Assembly: GCA_020746995.1 (NCBI GenBank)
Contig: JAGPXD010000004.1
Span: 4,092,001 to 4,156,000, forward strand
From: Plectosphaerella cucumerina
Taxonomy: Eukaryota; Ascomycota; Sordariomycetes; Glomerellales; Plectosphaerellaceae
Length of the DNA: 64,000 nt
Direction of reading: 5' to 3'
In this document: positions 1 to 10,529 of the stretch, piece by piece
How the letters are laid out: the number at the start of each line of letters is the position of its first letter
How positions within the stretch are numbered: position 1 is the stretch's first letter
Program-made: the position numbers and the translations under genes
Notes under the pieces: generated by a model
Told to the model about the DNA's origin: nothing
Databases searched by the model: none
The model's input: only the letters and a program-made list of their open reading frames with translations

Positions 1-2
1 TG

Positions 3-356
3 TTCACCATCCCACGGCAGGAGACGAAGATCCTACGGACTATACTGAAACGGCCGCATCGATTCATGTACAAAGACTCCACCTGGTGCGTTGAGGTTAC
101 CGAGACCTATACATGGTCCGGGTCAGCAATGACGGGAGATTTCGTCGTCCAATACCCCATCTCGGCTTTTCAGCATGACTGGGACGACTACCTGGGACCT
201 CTCGATGACATCAACGATACACGACCTTGGGCCCTCGACCCAAGTATGTCGCGGATTCTGTCCGGTACCGGCGACAATGTGGAAGCTCGACTCGGCGGGG
301 TAGTGGAATTCACGGAGGACTTGCGTCTGTTCCTGGCCAATGCGGCGGAGAACTGA
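3..356 (+). CDS. 3' end of an unrecognised protein-coding gene (partial)
   Basis: The frame is open from the first bases of the window to a TGA at 354-356, giving about 117 C-terminal residues, so the 5' part of the gene lies outside. The first in-frame ATG (66-68) is probably internal, because coding-like codons continue upstream of it (residues FTIPRQETK near the window start). The fragment is acidic and aromatic-rich (WDDYLGPLDDIND, then RPWALDP), with no signal peptide, membrane segment or catalytic motif that I recognise. It converges on the prefoldin gene with only 72 bp between the stop codons. Being real coding is likely from codon usage and position; the function is unknown. Confidence 0.55.
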   Translation, partial: FTIPRQETKILRTILKRPHRFMYKDSTWCVEVTETYTWSGSAMTGDFVVQYPISAFQHDWDDYLGPLDDINDTRPWALDPSMSRILSGTGDNVEARLGGVVEFTEDLRLFLANAAEN

Positions 357-428
357 TGACGGGGACAGGGGGTTGTTGAAGGCCTGATGCGGCAGCATTT
401 TCTCAGCTCATGTCATATTTCGATGTGT

Positions 429-1097
429 CTATGCCTCTTGCGATGACAGAACTTTCTGTCGAAGTACTAGATTACTCGTTAGACCAATTCGATGTGCGGA
501 CTGCACCCGAGACTCACCATCCTCCACGCTCCGCACGTTGGCCGTCTTTCGCTGCACGATGAGCTCCAAGTCCTGGATGTTGTCACCGATCTGCTTTACT
601 TTTGAATCGTAGAAGGCCTCGGCTTGTTCGTTGTCCTGAAAAACTTTGTGAGTCGACCGGTCGTTTGAGGGGACGAGAGCCAGCCCTACTTTCTCGACGT
701 AGAAGCCCGTTCCAACATCCACAATCACACGCTTGGGGTCGGAAAGCTCTCCCCGGACGTAAAGCGAGTTCGTCAGAGGAACCAAAACATTCCGCTCATC
801 TGCTTTCCAGTCAGCAACAGGGCACTGACCGTGACTTGCTATGAGCAGTCGATCTTACCTTCAGACGACCCGGCACGCGCCTTCACGAGACGGAGACATT
901 CCCTGAACTTTCCCTGCACTGCGTGCAACTGGGCGAAAGAGGAGGTAAGATGCTCCAACTCCTCCTCCAACTGCTTCTTGACCTGACTGAGTTGCTGGAC
1001 GTCCAACGTCGCAAGGTTGACTGTGACAGCTGATTAGTCGAGTGGGGGGGGCCTGGGTGACTAGGGACAACATACCGGACTCTCCTCCCTGGGACAT
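429..1097 (-). CDS. PFD5: Prefoldin subunit 5 (GIM5/PFD5-type alpha prefoldin)
   Basis: Alpha-class subunit of the hexameric prefoldin co-chaperone, which passes nascent actin and tubulin to the cytosolic chaperonin (family knowledge). My exon model on the minus strand is 1097-1076, 1020-859, 799-690, 635-518 and 466-429, about 149 residues, a normal length. Seen in the sequence: an N-terminal coiled coil (LDVQQLSQVKKQLEEELEHL), the beta-hairpin core VLVPLTNSLYVRGEL and VIVDVGTGFYVEK, and a C-terminal coiled coil ending SVEDVLRQKV. Introns are 55, 59, 54 and 51 nt with GT...AG ends. The 51-nt intron (517-467) must be removed to restore VEDVLRQKV. The 54-nt intron (689-636) is a multiple of three and stop-free, so retention would insert 18 residues. 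The gene lies 3' of the ProRS gene on the same strand, 372 bp away. Confidence 0.9.
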
Positions 1098-1469
1098 GAT
1101 GAATAGCTCTGCGAGAACCCAACGGCCTCTCTGCGGGGCGAGACGGATTGAACGAAGCTGTGTGCAGCTTTAGTGAGTGTGGTGTTCAGTGAAGATTCCA
1201 GGCAGGGCCACTGTGTGGAGCTAGAATTGATAGGCATCATCTGGCCCACATTAACTCCCGTCGCCTTCGTGGATGTTATATAATCAGGTGGTTTCATTGA
1301 GCAGAAGCACGCTGCACGGCGGACTGACAAACGCCTCCAAATGTCTATCTGGGTATATGGCCGCGCAAGCCTGCGTTCTACACTTATCCTACATGTGATG
1401 GTGTGTGGCGGTACGGAATGTCCCGGTCCTCTGAAACATGACCGTGACGTCGTTCTGTGCGAGCCAAGT
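1098..1469. promoter_or_regulatory. Spacer between ProRS 3' end and PFD5 5' end
   Basis: This 372-bp gap must hold the 3' UTR of the prolyl-tRNA synthetase gene and the promoter of PFD5, both on the minus strand. A TATA-like run TTATATAAT lies at 1276-1284, about 180 bp upstream of the PFD5 start codon. I see no conserved protein in either strand; open frames crossing it are shadows. Confidence 0.35.
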
Positions 1470-3238
1470 TCACAGCCTCTGCAGCAGGCCTGCCACTGTC
1501 TTCGGCACATCCTGCAGAGGAACCTGCTCCGAGGCACCCAGCCGACGGCACTGAACCTCGCATATTCCATCATCCTTCATTGCCCTGCCCAGGACGACGA
1601 CCACTGGGTAGCCCACGAGCTCGGCGTCTCTCAGCTTCCAAGGGATAGAGGCCTTGCGGTCGTCCAGGACCACATCGACTGGTTCGTCTGGACGAGACGT
1701 CGTGATATCGCTGCACAGAGTAGCGGCTTCGGGGCCGAGGTCTGCCGCATGCAGAACTGCGACCTCGTATGGAGCAATTATACGAGGCCACATCAGCCCT
1801 TTTGAATCAGCCATGTGCTCTGTAATAGCTCCAATGAGACGCGAGACGCCAATCCCGTGGCAACCCATTTGCATAGGCACAGTAGTTCCGGACTGTGTCG
1901 CAATACTTGCACCCAAGGGGCTCGAGTAGCGTGTGCCGAGGTGGAACGTGTGTCCAACCTCCAGCGCCTTCCTCGTACTCAAATGGCCCGCTGTACACTT
2001 GGGGCAAGGTTCGCCGGTGGCCACAAGAGCATCGTCCGAGCCCAGGTTATCACCAGGTCCGGGAGAGGCAACATCGCCAGTGACCTCGGTGTTCACAGCG
2101 TAATCGCAGACACTGCAGGTAGCTACTGTGTCCTCTCCGACGGCCGTGACCAGATGGTACTCGTGGCTCAGGTCGCCACCCATGTCTCCCGAGCTTGCCG
2201 TTACCTTGACGAATGGAAGACCAAGTGAGTTGAAGAAGCCGGTGTACGCATCTCCGACCTCGGCATATGTCGTCAGAGCAGATTCGATCGTCGCATCAAA
2301 GGTATACATGTCCTTCATCGTGAATTCGCGAGTGCGAAGAAGACCATGGCGTGGTCGGAGCTCGTCTCGATACTTGCGCGCTGCTGCTGCGTGAGCTGGG
2401 TGGACTCTTCAGGGGCTTGCTTTCACGACTAGACGCACTGATTTGGTAAAGCCGCAGCGGAAGCTCCTTGTAGGATTTCACGGATTTTGCCACGAGAGAT
2501 GTGATTTCCTCCTCGTGCGTAGGAGACAGCATGTATGCGGTACCTCTGCGATCTTGGAAGCCGAAAAGCTGGGCACATTTTAGTCAATTGCCTAGGAGCA
2601 GAGGCCTGACATTGGATTCTTACCTCGGACCCCAGCAAAGAATAGCGACCGGACCTCTCCCAGAGGTCCTTCGAAGTGACGGAAGACAGGGAGACCCTCG
2701 AGGCACCTTCAAGAATAGACTCATTAGATCGTAGACGGGCGATGAGATGGTGCTACTTACCGAGCTGTTGCATGTGGCGGTCAAGAGTAGCCTCAATCTT
2801 GTCCTGCACGCGACGGCCTAATGGTAGCATGTGGAAAATACCGGCATGAGACTTCCGAGCTGTCAGAGATTAAGTCTGGTCGCGAGGCGTGCAACAATGT
2901 CTCGTCAGTGCGTACCTGTCGGAGAAACCCAGCCCTGATGAGCTTCTCGTGTGCATCTATATACAACGTCAGTACATGAAAGCGTTGATGAGTGAGGCTC
3001 TGAACCTTCATCTTTGGTAGCAGCGATACCGCCACTAGGGACCCATTCAGTGGAAAGACGTTGGAAAGGCCGATGGAGTGCTGAATAGTAGCGAAGTCGA
3101 GGCAGCTGTTGTCTGTCATTATCTCGTAGCACGGAAAGATACTACGCATCTGCATACCTCGATCGCGAACGTTGCCGCAGCCCGACAGGAGGCGAACCCC
3201 ACTCTGATGGGTGCGCTCCGGATCATGGCCGGTTGCAT
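1470..3238 (-). CDS. Mitochondrial-type prolyl-tRNA synthetase (class II, bacterial-like)
   Basis: Charges mitochondrial tRNA-Pro with proline; resembles the organellar/bacterial branch (yeast AIM10-like), not the cytosolic enzyme. Exon model: 3238-3158, 3105-3006, 2956-2916, 2851-2761, 2706-2624, 2568-2439 and 2380-1470, all with GT...AG introns of 49-64 nt, giving about 478 residues (474 if the in-frame ATG at 3226 is used). In order: HEKLIRAGFLRQ and SHAGIFHMLPLGRRVQDK (start of the catalytic core), LGASRVSLSS, the ATP-site segment YMLSPTHEEEIT, motif 2 RKYRDELRPRHGLLRTREF followed by TMKDMYTFD, motif 3 GCHGIGVSRLIGA, and a C-terminal anticodon-binding domain with VDVVLDDRKASIPWKLRDAE. The bacterial editing insertion between motifs 2 and 3 appears shortened to about 100 residues containing a CxxC pair (CSVC) and CPKC. 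The N-terminus is short but Arg/Ala-rich, suiting mitochondrial import. The acceptors of exons 2 and 4 were chosen to keep the family reading frame. Confidence 0.9.
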
Positions 3239-3561
3239 TGGGTGAGCGAGCCTCACTCGCTCTGGGGAAATGGGTTCAATAAACACAGATGTCTAGAGGC
3301 GAGTTGCTGGATGAGACGTGACCTGCCTGAGCTACTGAGCACACCGAAGTGAGGTACTCCTGGGTTAGAGCTGATACGGCAGGCGGTGAGACCAATCAGC
3401 GGGAATGGCCCCGCTAAAAAGTTCGAGGTTGTCCCCGTAGTGCGGCAGAACAGATTGCTGCAGCCGGCCAGTGGCTAGAAAATTTCGAGGGCCAGCGCTC
3501 TCCATCGACCAGCGCCGTCGAGCTTCAAGCGTCGCAGTGTCCGACCACCTCACACGACGAC
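3239..3561. promoter_or_regulatory. Divergent promoter region between ProRS and NOC1
   Basis: A 323-bp intergenic region between two divergent start codons. An AT-rich palindrome GAAAATTTC sits at about 3478-3486, roughly 80 bp upstream of the NOC1 ATG; it resembles the A/T core of ribosome-biogenesis promoter elements, but this is a weak match. No TATA box is obvious. Confidence 0.35.
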
Positions 3562-6500
3562 ATGCAGGAACCAAAAGGCAGCGCGCCGTCCAAGGCGTCG
3601 GGGAAACCCCAGCGAAACAACAACAAGAAACGCAAGCACGACACCGACACCAAGTCCGGCTCGTCTACCTCGTCCAAGCGAAAGCGCGCTGAGCCTAGCG
3701 AAGAGGATGGAGATCTTCCTGGAAACGCCAACGGCGGCAGCCATTCCACCAACGAGCATCTTCTCGAGGAGATCCGAGCGCTTGGCGGAGACGAAGAGGA
3801 TCTCGCCCTCGTCGGAGACATCGACTCGGACTCGGAGCACGAAGGTGGCGCAGACACCCACGAGCCTGTGGATGCTGCGTTGCAAGCCGAACTGCAGGCC
3901 TTGGCTACGCAGCTTGGATTCCAGCCGCTTCGTACGAAGAGCGTTGCAGAGAAGCCATCTTCTGCGAAAGCCACGGCCATTGCCAAAGCAGATACGAAAC
4001 CGGCTGCGGCAGACAAGCCAGTCCCCAAGGAAAAGAGCCAGGCAGTTAGCACCACCGACTCTCAGTCGGTTGCGCAGAAGTCCACGGATGCGCCTGCGCC
4101 TGCGCCTTCATCGAGTTTGCGTCAATCTGGTGTGACGAAGCAGTTCGTGAGCTGAGTCGAAATATCTTCTGTCGGGATCGCATGCTAACATGGCCGATGT
4201 ACAGAAGATAGAACCCCGTGCAGACTGGCACAAGGTTGATCTCGCGCAGCTTCCTGAGCCATCCTCGCCGGACTCGAACGTCCTGACCGGCGCTATCGAA
4301 AGCCTCAAGGCCCATGCCCAGACTCTTCTCGAAACAGATGCGCATGCTTACAGCAAGAGTGTCCTCGCGGCCGCCTCACACAAGTTTCTGTCAACGATCA
4401 TGTCATCGGGTACGCTGTCAGATAAGGTGTCTGCCCTGACCCTGGCGGTCCAAGAGTCGCCCATTCACAACGTCAAGGCCTTCGATACCCTGATGAACCT
4501 GGCGTCCAAGCGAAGCCGTGGTCAGGCCATTGGTGCTCTTGGTGCTCTTGTCGATCTGCTCGGCCCGGGTCTCATATTGCCTGCCGATAGACGTCTGCGC
4601 GCCTTCCACGCCCAACCGGGACTGCTAGGGTCACTGCAGGCCCTCAACATCCGCCGCTGGTCTCCTGCACAGCGCTTGCCCGGAAACATCACCGAAGCGC
4701 ACCTGATCTCATGGGTATACGAGGACTGGCTCAAGTCCACCTACTTCAAGATCATTCAGCTTCTGGAGATCTGGTGCAATGACGAGATTGAGTACTCGAG
4801 GATCAAGTCTCTGGACTTTGTTTACGCCCTGCTCAAGGACAAGCCAGAGCAGGAAACGAACCTGTTGCGTCTCATAGTCAACAAGCTCGGCGACCGCGAT
4901 CGAAAGATTTCCTCGAGGTCGTCATACCTGCTCCTTCAGCTTCAGAACAGCCACCCCGGCATCAAGTCGGTGGTAGTTCGGGCCATTGAGCAGGAAGTAC
5001 TTCTTAGGCCAGGGCAAAGTTCACGCGCGAGGTACTATGCCGTCTCAACTCTGAACCAGACTATCCTCAGTCAAAAGGATCCTCAAACTGCCGAGGCGCT
5101 GCTTCGGGTCTACTTCGACATATTCGTCGCGCTTCTCAGCGGGCCGACGGCCGGGAAAGATGAGGAAGAGGTTGCCGAGGAAGATCATCAACCAGCTCCA
5201 CGAAAGGGAGGGAAAGCCGGCGGCCGGCGCCCGCCCAAGGGTGCAGCTCCACCCCGTCCGATGGAACAAGACTCGGACGAGAAGTTGGTGTCCGCGGTTC
5301 TGACTGGCATCAACCGCGCTACGCCGTTCGTTCCTACGGATGATCCCATGTAAGTCACTGTCAGTCAAACAGCATGATTGCCGAAACTGACAACTTGCAG
5401 CCTGGAGAACCAAATCGACACCTTGTTCCGCATTGCCCACTCCTCCAACTTCAACACTAGCATACAGGCCTTGATCCTGATCCAGCAACTCTCTGTCTCC
5501 CGGCATCTTGCGTTTGATCGGTTCTATCGAACACTCTATGAGTCTCTGCTTGACCCGCGGCTGGTTACCTCCTCGAAGCAAGCGCTCTATCTCAACCTGC
5601 TGCTGCGTTCTCTCAGGGCCGACGTTGATACCCGCCGAGTGAAAGCATTTGTGAAGAGGATGCTGCAGATCCTCGGTCTTCACCAGCCGCCGTTTGCATG
5701 CGGCATTCTCTACATCGTCCTGCAGCTGCGCAAGCAGTTCCCTGATCTTCGCACTCTTTTGGAAGAGCCAGAGGAGTCGGAGCCTCAGCTTGAACAGCCC
5801 CAACCAGGCGATAAGCTGACTTCATCGACCTCTGGGACTTCCTACGACGGACGCAAGAGGGACCCTGAGCACAGCAATGCGCAGCACAGCTGTCTCTGGG
5901 AGATTGTAGGTGCCAACGATCGCCGTGTACCAAGAGACTTCTCGCTGACTGAAATACAGGCGCCTTTCCTGCACCACTTCCACCCGTCCGTTTCTGTTGT
6001 TGCTGAGGGGGTGCTATCCAACGACCCTGCTGTCCAAAAGCCGGATCTGGAGAGCCACAGTTTGATCCGCTTCTTGGACAAGTTCGTCTACCGTAACCCC
6101 AAGACAACAGAGTCGGCCCGAGGCGTGTCCATCATGCAACCAATGGGCAAGAAAGCCCCTGGTCCTACGACATCTCTCAACCACCCCACTTTCTGGAACA
6201 AGAAACTGGAGAATGTGGCGGCGGACGAAATCTTCTTCCACCACTACTTCCAGCAAGCTGGAAAGCCCGGACAGACTGTGTCCAAGGGTCGCTCTGAACC
6301 GGTTGCGGGCTCCGACGACGAGGACGAAGACGAGATCTGGAAGGCTCTCACTGCCACTCATCCCGACGGCCCTATCGACGACAGTGACGATGATGGACTC
6401 GATATGGCCGACTTCGACGACGATGACGACGATGATGAGATGGACGGCGGCGAGGGCGGAGACGGTGATGATGACATCCTTGGCATCTCATCAGACGACG

Positions 6501-6685
6501 TGTTTGACGATGAAGACGACAATTCGGATGATTCTGACGGCTCTGCTGACGCTGAGAAGGAGAAGTCTGGGGATGGCGATGGTGAGGAGACCAGAGGCGC
6601 ACGTCGCAAGAGGCTCAAGGCTCTGCCGACCTTTGCCTCCGTTGAGGACTACGCAGGACTGCTGGCGAAGGAGGATGACATGTAG
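3562..6685 (+). CDS. NOC1: Ribosome biogenesis factor NOC1/MAK21 (CBF/Mak21 family)
   Basis: Nucleolar protein needed for early maturation and export of pre-60S particles, acting with Noc2 (family knowledge). Exons: 3562-4146, 4205-5349, 5401-5905 and 5960-6685, about 986 residues (yeast Mak21 is 1,025). Exon 1 encodes a Lys/Ser/Glu-rich low-complexity N-terminus with basic stretches such as KRKRAEP. The conserved block starts at EPRADWHKVDL at the start of exon 2 and runs through HEAT-like helices (LRLIVNKLGDRDRKISSRSS) to the CBF/Mak21 domain in exon 3 (TLFRIAHSSNFNTSIQAL, LLDPRLVTSSKQALYLNLLL, AFVKRMLQILG). The tail (about 6301-6600) is a long Asp/Glu-rich region. The third intron, 5906-5959, is 54 nt, stop-free and in frame; its removal joins SCLWEI to APFLHHFHPSV, which fits the family better than the read-through. 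Branch-like GCTAAC occurs in intron 1 at about 4184. Confidence 0.93.
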
Positions 6686-7189
6686 CTCTTTATGTTGTCT
6701 GAAAACTAGGCCACGCAAACATACACTAGCCCAATTGTACATAAGCAGAGTGCTTGAGGCATGATGGACCTGCGATGTCGTGCTTTCCATGCTGTGCTCG
6801 ATGGAGACTTGAAAAGTTACACACTGTGGAGGTGAAAACACAATGCATGCCGTACTGTTCCCCAGTTCGTGTCACTGTGAGACTCGCATACATAAGTTGG
6901 CAGTGACTACAGCCTACCTTAGGTGGCGAACGTCCGTCACGAAGCTTGCTCGTTCGACCAGCCAAACCTAGTATCACTGCGCCTTTCCGACGTACTGCAC
7001 AGGTAGATTGCTCGCCCCCCGGCAACTACTCCTCCGTCTCATTGTAACACAATGCTCCGCTCAGCTTGCCTCGTCGCATCATCAAGGGGGAGAGCTTCCT
7101 CGACGAAGCTCGCAAGCTTTGTCATGTGTTGAGGGTGGCTGTTACAGTGGGCGGTCAAAATAAACGACGCACCCCCCATTTTACACAAA
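6686..7189. other. NOC1 3' flank and left border of the AT-rich island
   Basis: About 500 bp of normal-composition sequence (CA and TG common) after the NOC1 stop codon. No convincing gene is present. Composition changes abruptly near 7,190, just after a C-rich stretch and the string ACGACGCACC, into DNA almost free of CA and TG. I see no transposon terminus exactly at the border. Confidence 0.5.
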
Positions 7190-7555
7190 ACTCACTAAGT
7201 TTAAAGCCTTCTACCTTAAAAACGGACGTAATAAATAGTAAGTTTTAATATATAGATTTATAATTTAAAGTAATTTCTATAAAATCTACTTTATAGTTTA
7301 GCGATTAGGATAGTAGATAGGTTACTATATAAACTTAAATTTAAGTAATAAAATCCTAAAATTCAAAACTATAGATATCTTACTAATTAAAGAAAGAAGA
7401 ATTAGAACAACCTAATAGCTTTCTTTCTTATAGATTATAAGGGGTATTTATATAGTTTGAAAATTCTTAGTATGTTAATTAGTTTTTAATTAATTTCTAA
7501 AAATAGTTATAAATAATATACTTTATAAGCGAGCTAGCTACCTAAACGGGCTAGC
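7190..7555. repeat. AT-rich border segment ending in a truncated pogo terminal repeat
   Basis: Mostly featureless A/T sequence up to about 7,516. From about 7,517 to 7,557 it matches the terminal inverted repeat of the pogo copy at 50,673 (ACTTTATAAGCGAGC, then CTAGCTACCTAAACGGG), so a lost pogo element has left one end here. The fragment is cut by the LTR that begins at 7,556. Confidence 0.6.
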
Positions 7556-10312
7556 TATAATACCCAGACGGCGTACCCTAGAAACAAGGCTATCTACACG
7601 ACTAATAGGCGACTAGTTAGGAAGGATTATATAAGGATAGGACTTATTATAGGAACGATAAGGATATACGGACTAGCTTAGGTTATAATTACTATAATTA
7701 CTCCGCTAAGGTTAGTAATTATAGTAAGTAGGATATAGTAATTACTACGACTACTACGGGACCTAGAATAATCAGGGTAATTAGATAGGTCGGACTATAA
7801 GTATATAGCGAGGTACTAGCTAGGTTTATACCTCTAGATAGCTTACGATTATAATTAATTTAAGTTTTTATTAGAAACCTCCTTAGCCTATAATAAAGAA
7901 GTATAATACTTTACGATATTATAATAAGTATAATAATAATAACTACTACTATGTATTATTCTTTAGTTAATTACTTTTATTTAATATATTCTCTATAACT
8001 ACTAAGTAATATTTATATAACTATAATAGCCCTTTATTTTTCTACTAGTTAGGGTAATAACTCTACTAACTACTAAGTTATATTTATAGAGTTTAAAGAG
8101 AAGAATAAGTAACTTTAAGTTATTATCCTTTAACTCTAAGGCGGAGGGGGAGGCTTAATTAAGGCCCGCCTACCTTAAGTTTTCGATAGGAAGCCTATTA
8201 CTCTATAGGCTTTCCTTACCTAACTCTATATATACTAGAAAGTTAATAATAGTTAGTTTAAATACTAGGGAGAATATATTCTTAATACTATATCCTACCT
8301 TAAGGGTAATACCCTTATTTAATTTAAACCTTATATACGTAAATATACTAGTCAGGATAAGGATAATATCTCGGATAAAGTCTAGACTATCTTTAGTAGT
8401 ATTAATAAATTCGAGAAAACTCTCTAAGTAGTTTTTAGTAATATTAATAAATAATATAATACTAAACGTAAAATCCTTTATCTTAAATAAATAGGATTTA
8501 CTAGTAAATATACTATTAAGTTCTAATAGTTTACCTCTTACCTCCCGGACTAAAGTAAGACTATTTTTATAACCTAATTCTATAAAAGCCTAAAAGACTC
8601 CGTTAAAGATAATATTATCCGTAAAGAATAACCTAATAGGCTAGTTAACTATATTACCCTAGCTATTAAGATTAATAACTATTAAAATAAAAGATATATA
8701 GAAAAGGGAAACTATAGCTAGATAGGAAGGGGATAGGGAGCTTACCCTACCTTCTAGCCTAATACTAACCGCTATTACTAATACTAACCCTATTAATATA
8801 ATAAATATTATATAATAACTACTTATAGAGGGACTATATATACTAGCCTTATAAAACTTAATATATTATAGAAAGGAAGAAAGGATAGGAAGGATATTAA
8901 ATACTTTAACTACTATAAGATAGGCTACTTTATATATAATTACTAATAACCTAAGTATATTAAAAGCCCCCGATAACTTAATACTACTTAGTATAATAAG
9001 AAACCTAAAACTATAATCCGGACTCTTATAATCCTAGAGTAGAGCCTAATATCTACCCGAGATAAGGTAGTCTAATAGAACTACTAGGTCGAAACTATTA
9101 ACCCTAGTAAAAAAGAAGAAAGTAAGATAAGATGGGAACCTAAAACCTCCGAGGATAAAAAATTAACCCCCGATACCTAACTATAAAACTAATAACTTAC
9201 TATCTAGCTAGAAGGATATAGAGATCTTAAAGAGAATAAAACTATTAACTTTTTCGGGTATAATACTTAAGATACTAATAAAGTACCCTATATAACCTAT
9301 ACTTTTAGTCCTAGAGAAGATAATAATAATTACTTACCCCCTAATAACCCTAACTATTATACTATATTTTAGGCTTAATATATCTATAATAATTATCCTA
9401 TATACTATATATAGAAGCTTAGTTATAACTTCTACCCTAAGTAACTTAATAATAATATAATTAAGTATATCTATACTAATAAAAACCTACCCTACTAGGT
9501 ACTTACTATTTACCTACCTAGGAAGAGAACTATTATTTTTATATTATTACCTAAATACCCTATACTATATATTAGTTATAAGACCCTTTAGTTTAACTAC
9601 CCTATCGATATATATAGGGTATATACTTTACGGAAGATTTATAAATAAAGGATCCTTTAGTCCTAGCTAGGTACTATTAAGAACCTGGGATAGACCCTTA
9701 CTAGGATTAACCCGAATAATTAAGGTAACTATAAACTTTATTACTAAAAGGCCGAAAAGACCCTTCGGAAGAATAAGGAATAATAGTATTTTAACTTACT
9801 TATAACCCCGAAATTAACTATTATCCGTTATAACTTAATTACTAACTTACCTACCTTAGGCTATTAGGCCTAAGGTACTAATATAACTACGTCGGATAAA
9901 GTTAGAAAGAGGAAATCCGGGTTATTAAGTTCTTCCTTAAAATAACCTAAGATAAAGTATAAATAATATAATAACTCGGGAATAGAGTTATATTACTCTT
10001 ATAAGGGTAAGAGTAGGTATAAGTAAAATCCGTTAAGACTTTATATAATACGGTATATAATAAAAGTAACTCCGACTATCTTATACTAAGAGTTACCCTA
10101 TAAGGGTATATAGTTTATAATACTCCTAGATAATAGAGTATAGGGGAACTATATATTACTATAACTTTAATAGTAACTCGGACTTATAATAAACCGTAAG
10201 AGATACCCTTAGTAGTTAAGATCCGTAGAAAGTAGGCTCATATAATATAACTAAGGAAGTATCGATTAAGAGACTATATACCTTAAGATTTATATCTAAG
10301 AGTATATAATTA
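7556..10312 (+). mobile_element. Truncated gypsy1 copy: partial LTR, gag and protease region
   Basis: This is an inverted copy of the right half of the full gypsy1 element (about 32,680-35,509). It starts with the LTR end TATAATACCCAGACGG at 7,556. The LTR lacks its last ~90 bp: near 7,960 it jumps straight into the sequence that follows the 5' LTR in the full copy. Gag follows on the plus strand, with a RIP-altered zinc knuckle at about 8,905-8,955 (Cys codons now TAC/TAT). Similarity stops near 10,312, so RT, RNase H and integrase are missing. Many stops arise at former Gln/Trp codons. Confidence 0.8.
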
Positions 10313-10522
10313 GTACGACTGAGGTATAATCTTCTAAAGATATATAGTCTAGAGAGGCGGTAGTATATACTAGTAGTATATACTAGGTAACTAATAAGTA
10401 ATATATCGTAGCTATTATTGTTATTATACTTATTGTAATATCGTAAAGTATTATACTTCTTTACTATAGGCTAAAGAGGTTTCTAATAAAGCCTTAAATT
10501 AATTTTTATCGTGAATCTAACT
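10313..10522 (+). repeat. Fragment of a gypsy1 LTR
   Basis: About 205 bp matching the first part of the gypsy1 LTRs at 27,954 and 35,019 (GGTATAATCTTC, then ATATAGTCTAGA, then TTTACTATAGGCTAA), in the same orientation as those and opposite to the copy ending at 10,312. It breaks off at about 10,522 in sequence of another family. Confidence 0.75.
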
Positions 10523-10529
10523 ATAGCTA

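Noticed and set aside
2738..2750. GCGATGAGATG, a match to the PAC ribosome-biogenesis promoter motif
   Set aside because: It is on the far side of the ProRS start, within a ProRS intron about 800 bp from NOC1; probably chance.
6358..6618. Ser/Pro-rich open frame opposite the NOC1 tail
   Set aside because: Antisense of the Asp/Glu-rich repeat; a shadow.
7066..7248. A peptide LPRRIIK near the left border, reminiscent of the start of a UBC13-type ubiquitin-conjugating enzyme
   Set aside because: Only seven residues, no ATG in frame, no splice donor after it and no following UBC fold; chance match or unprovable relic.
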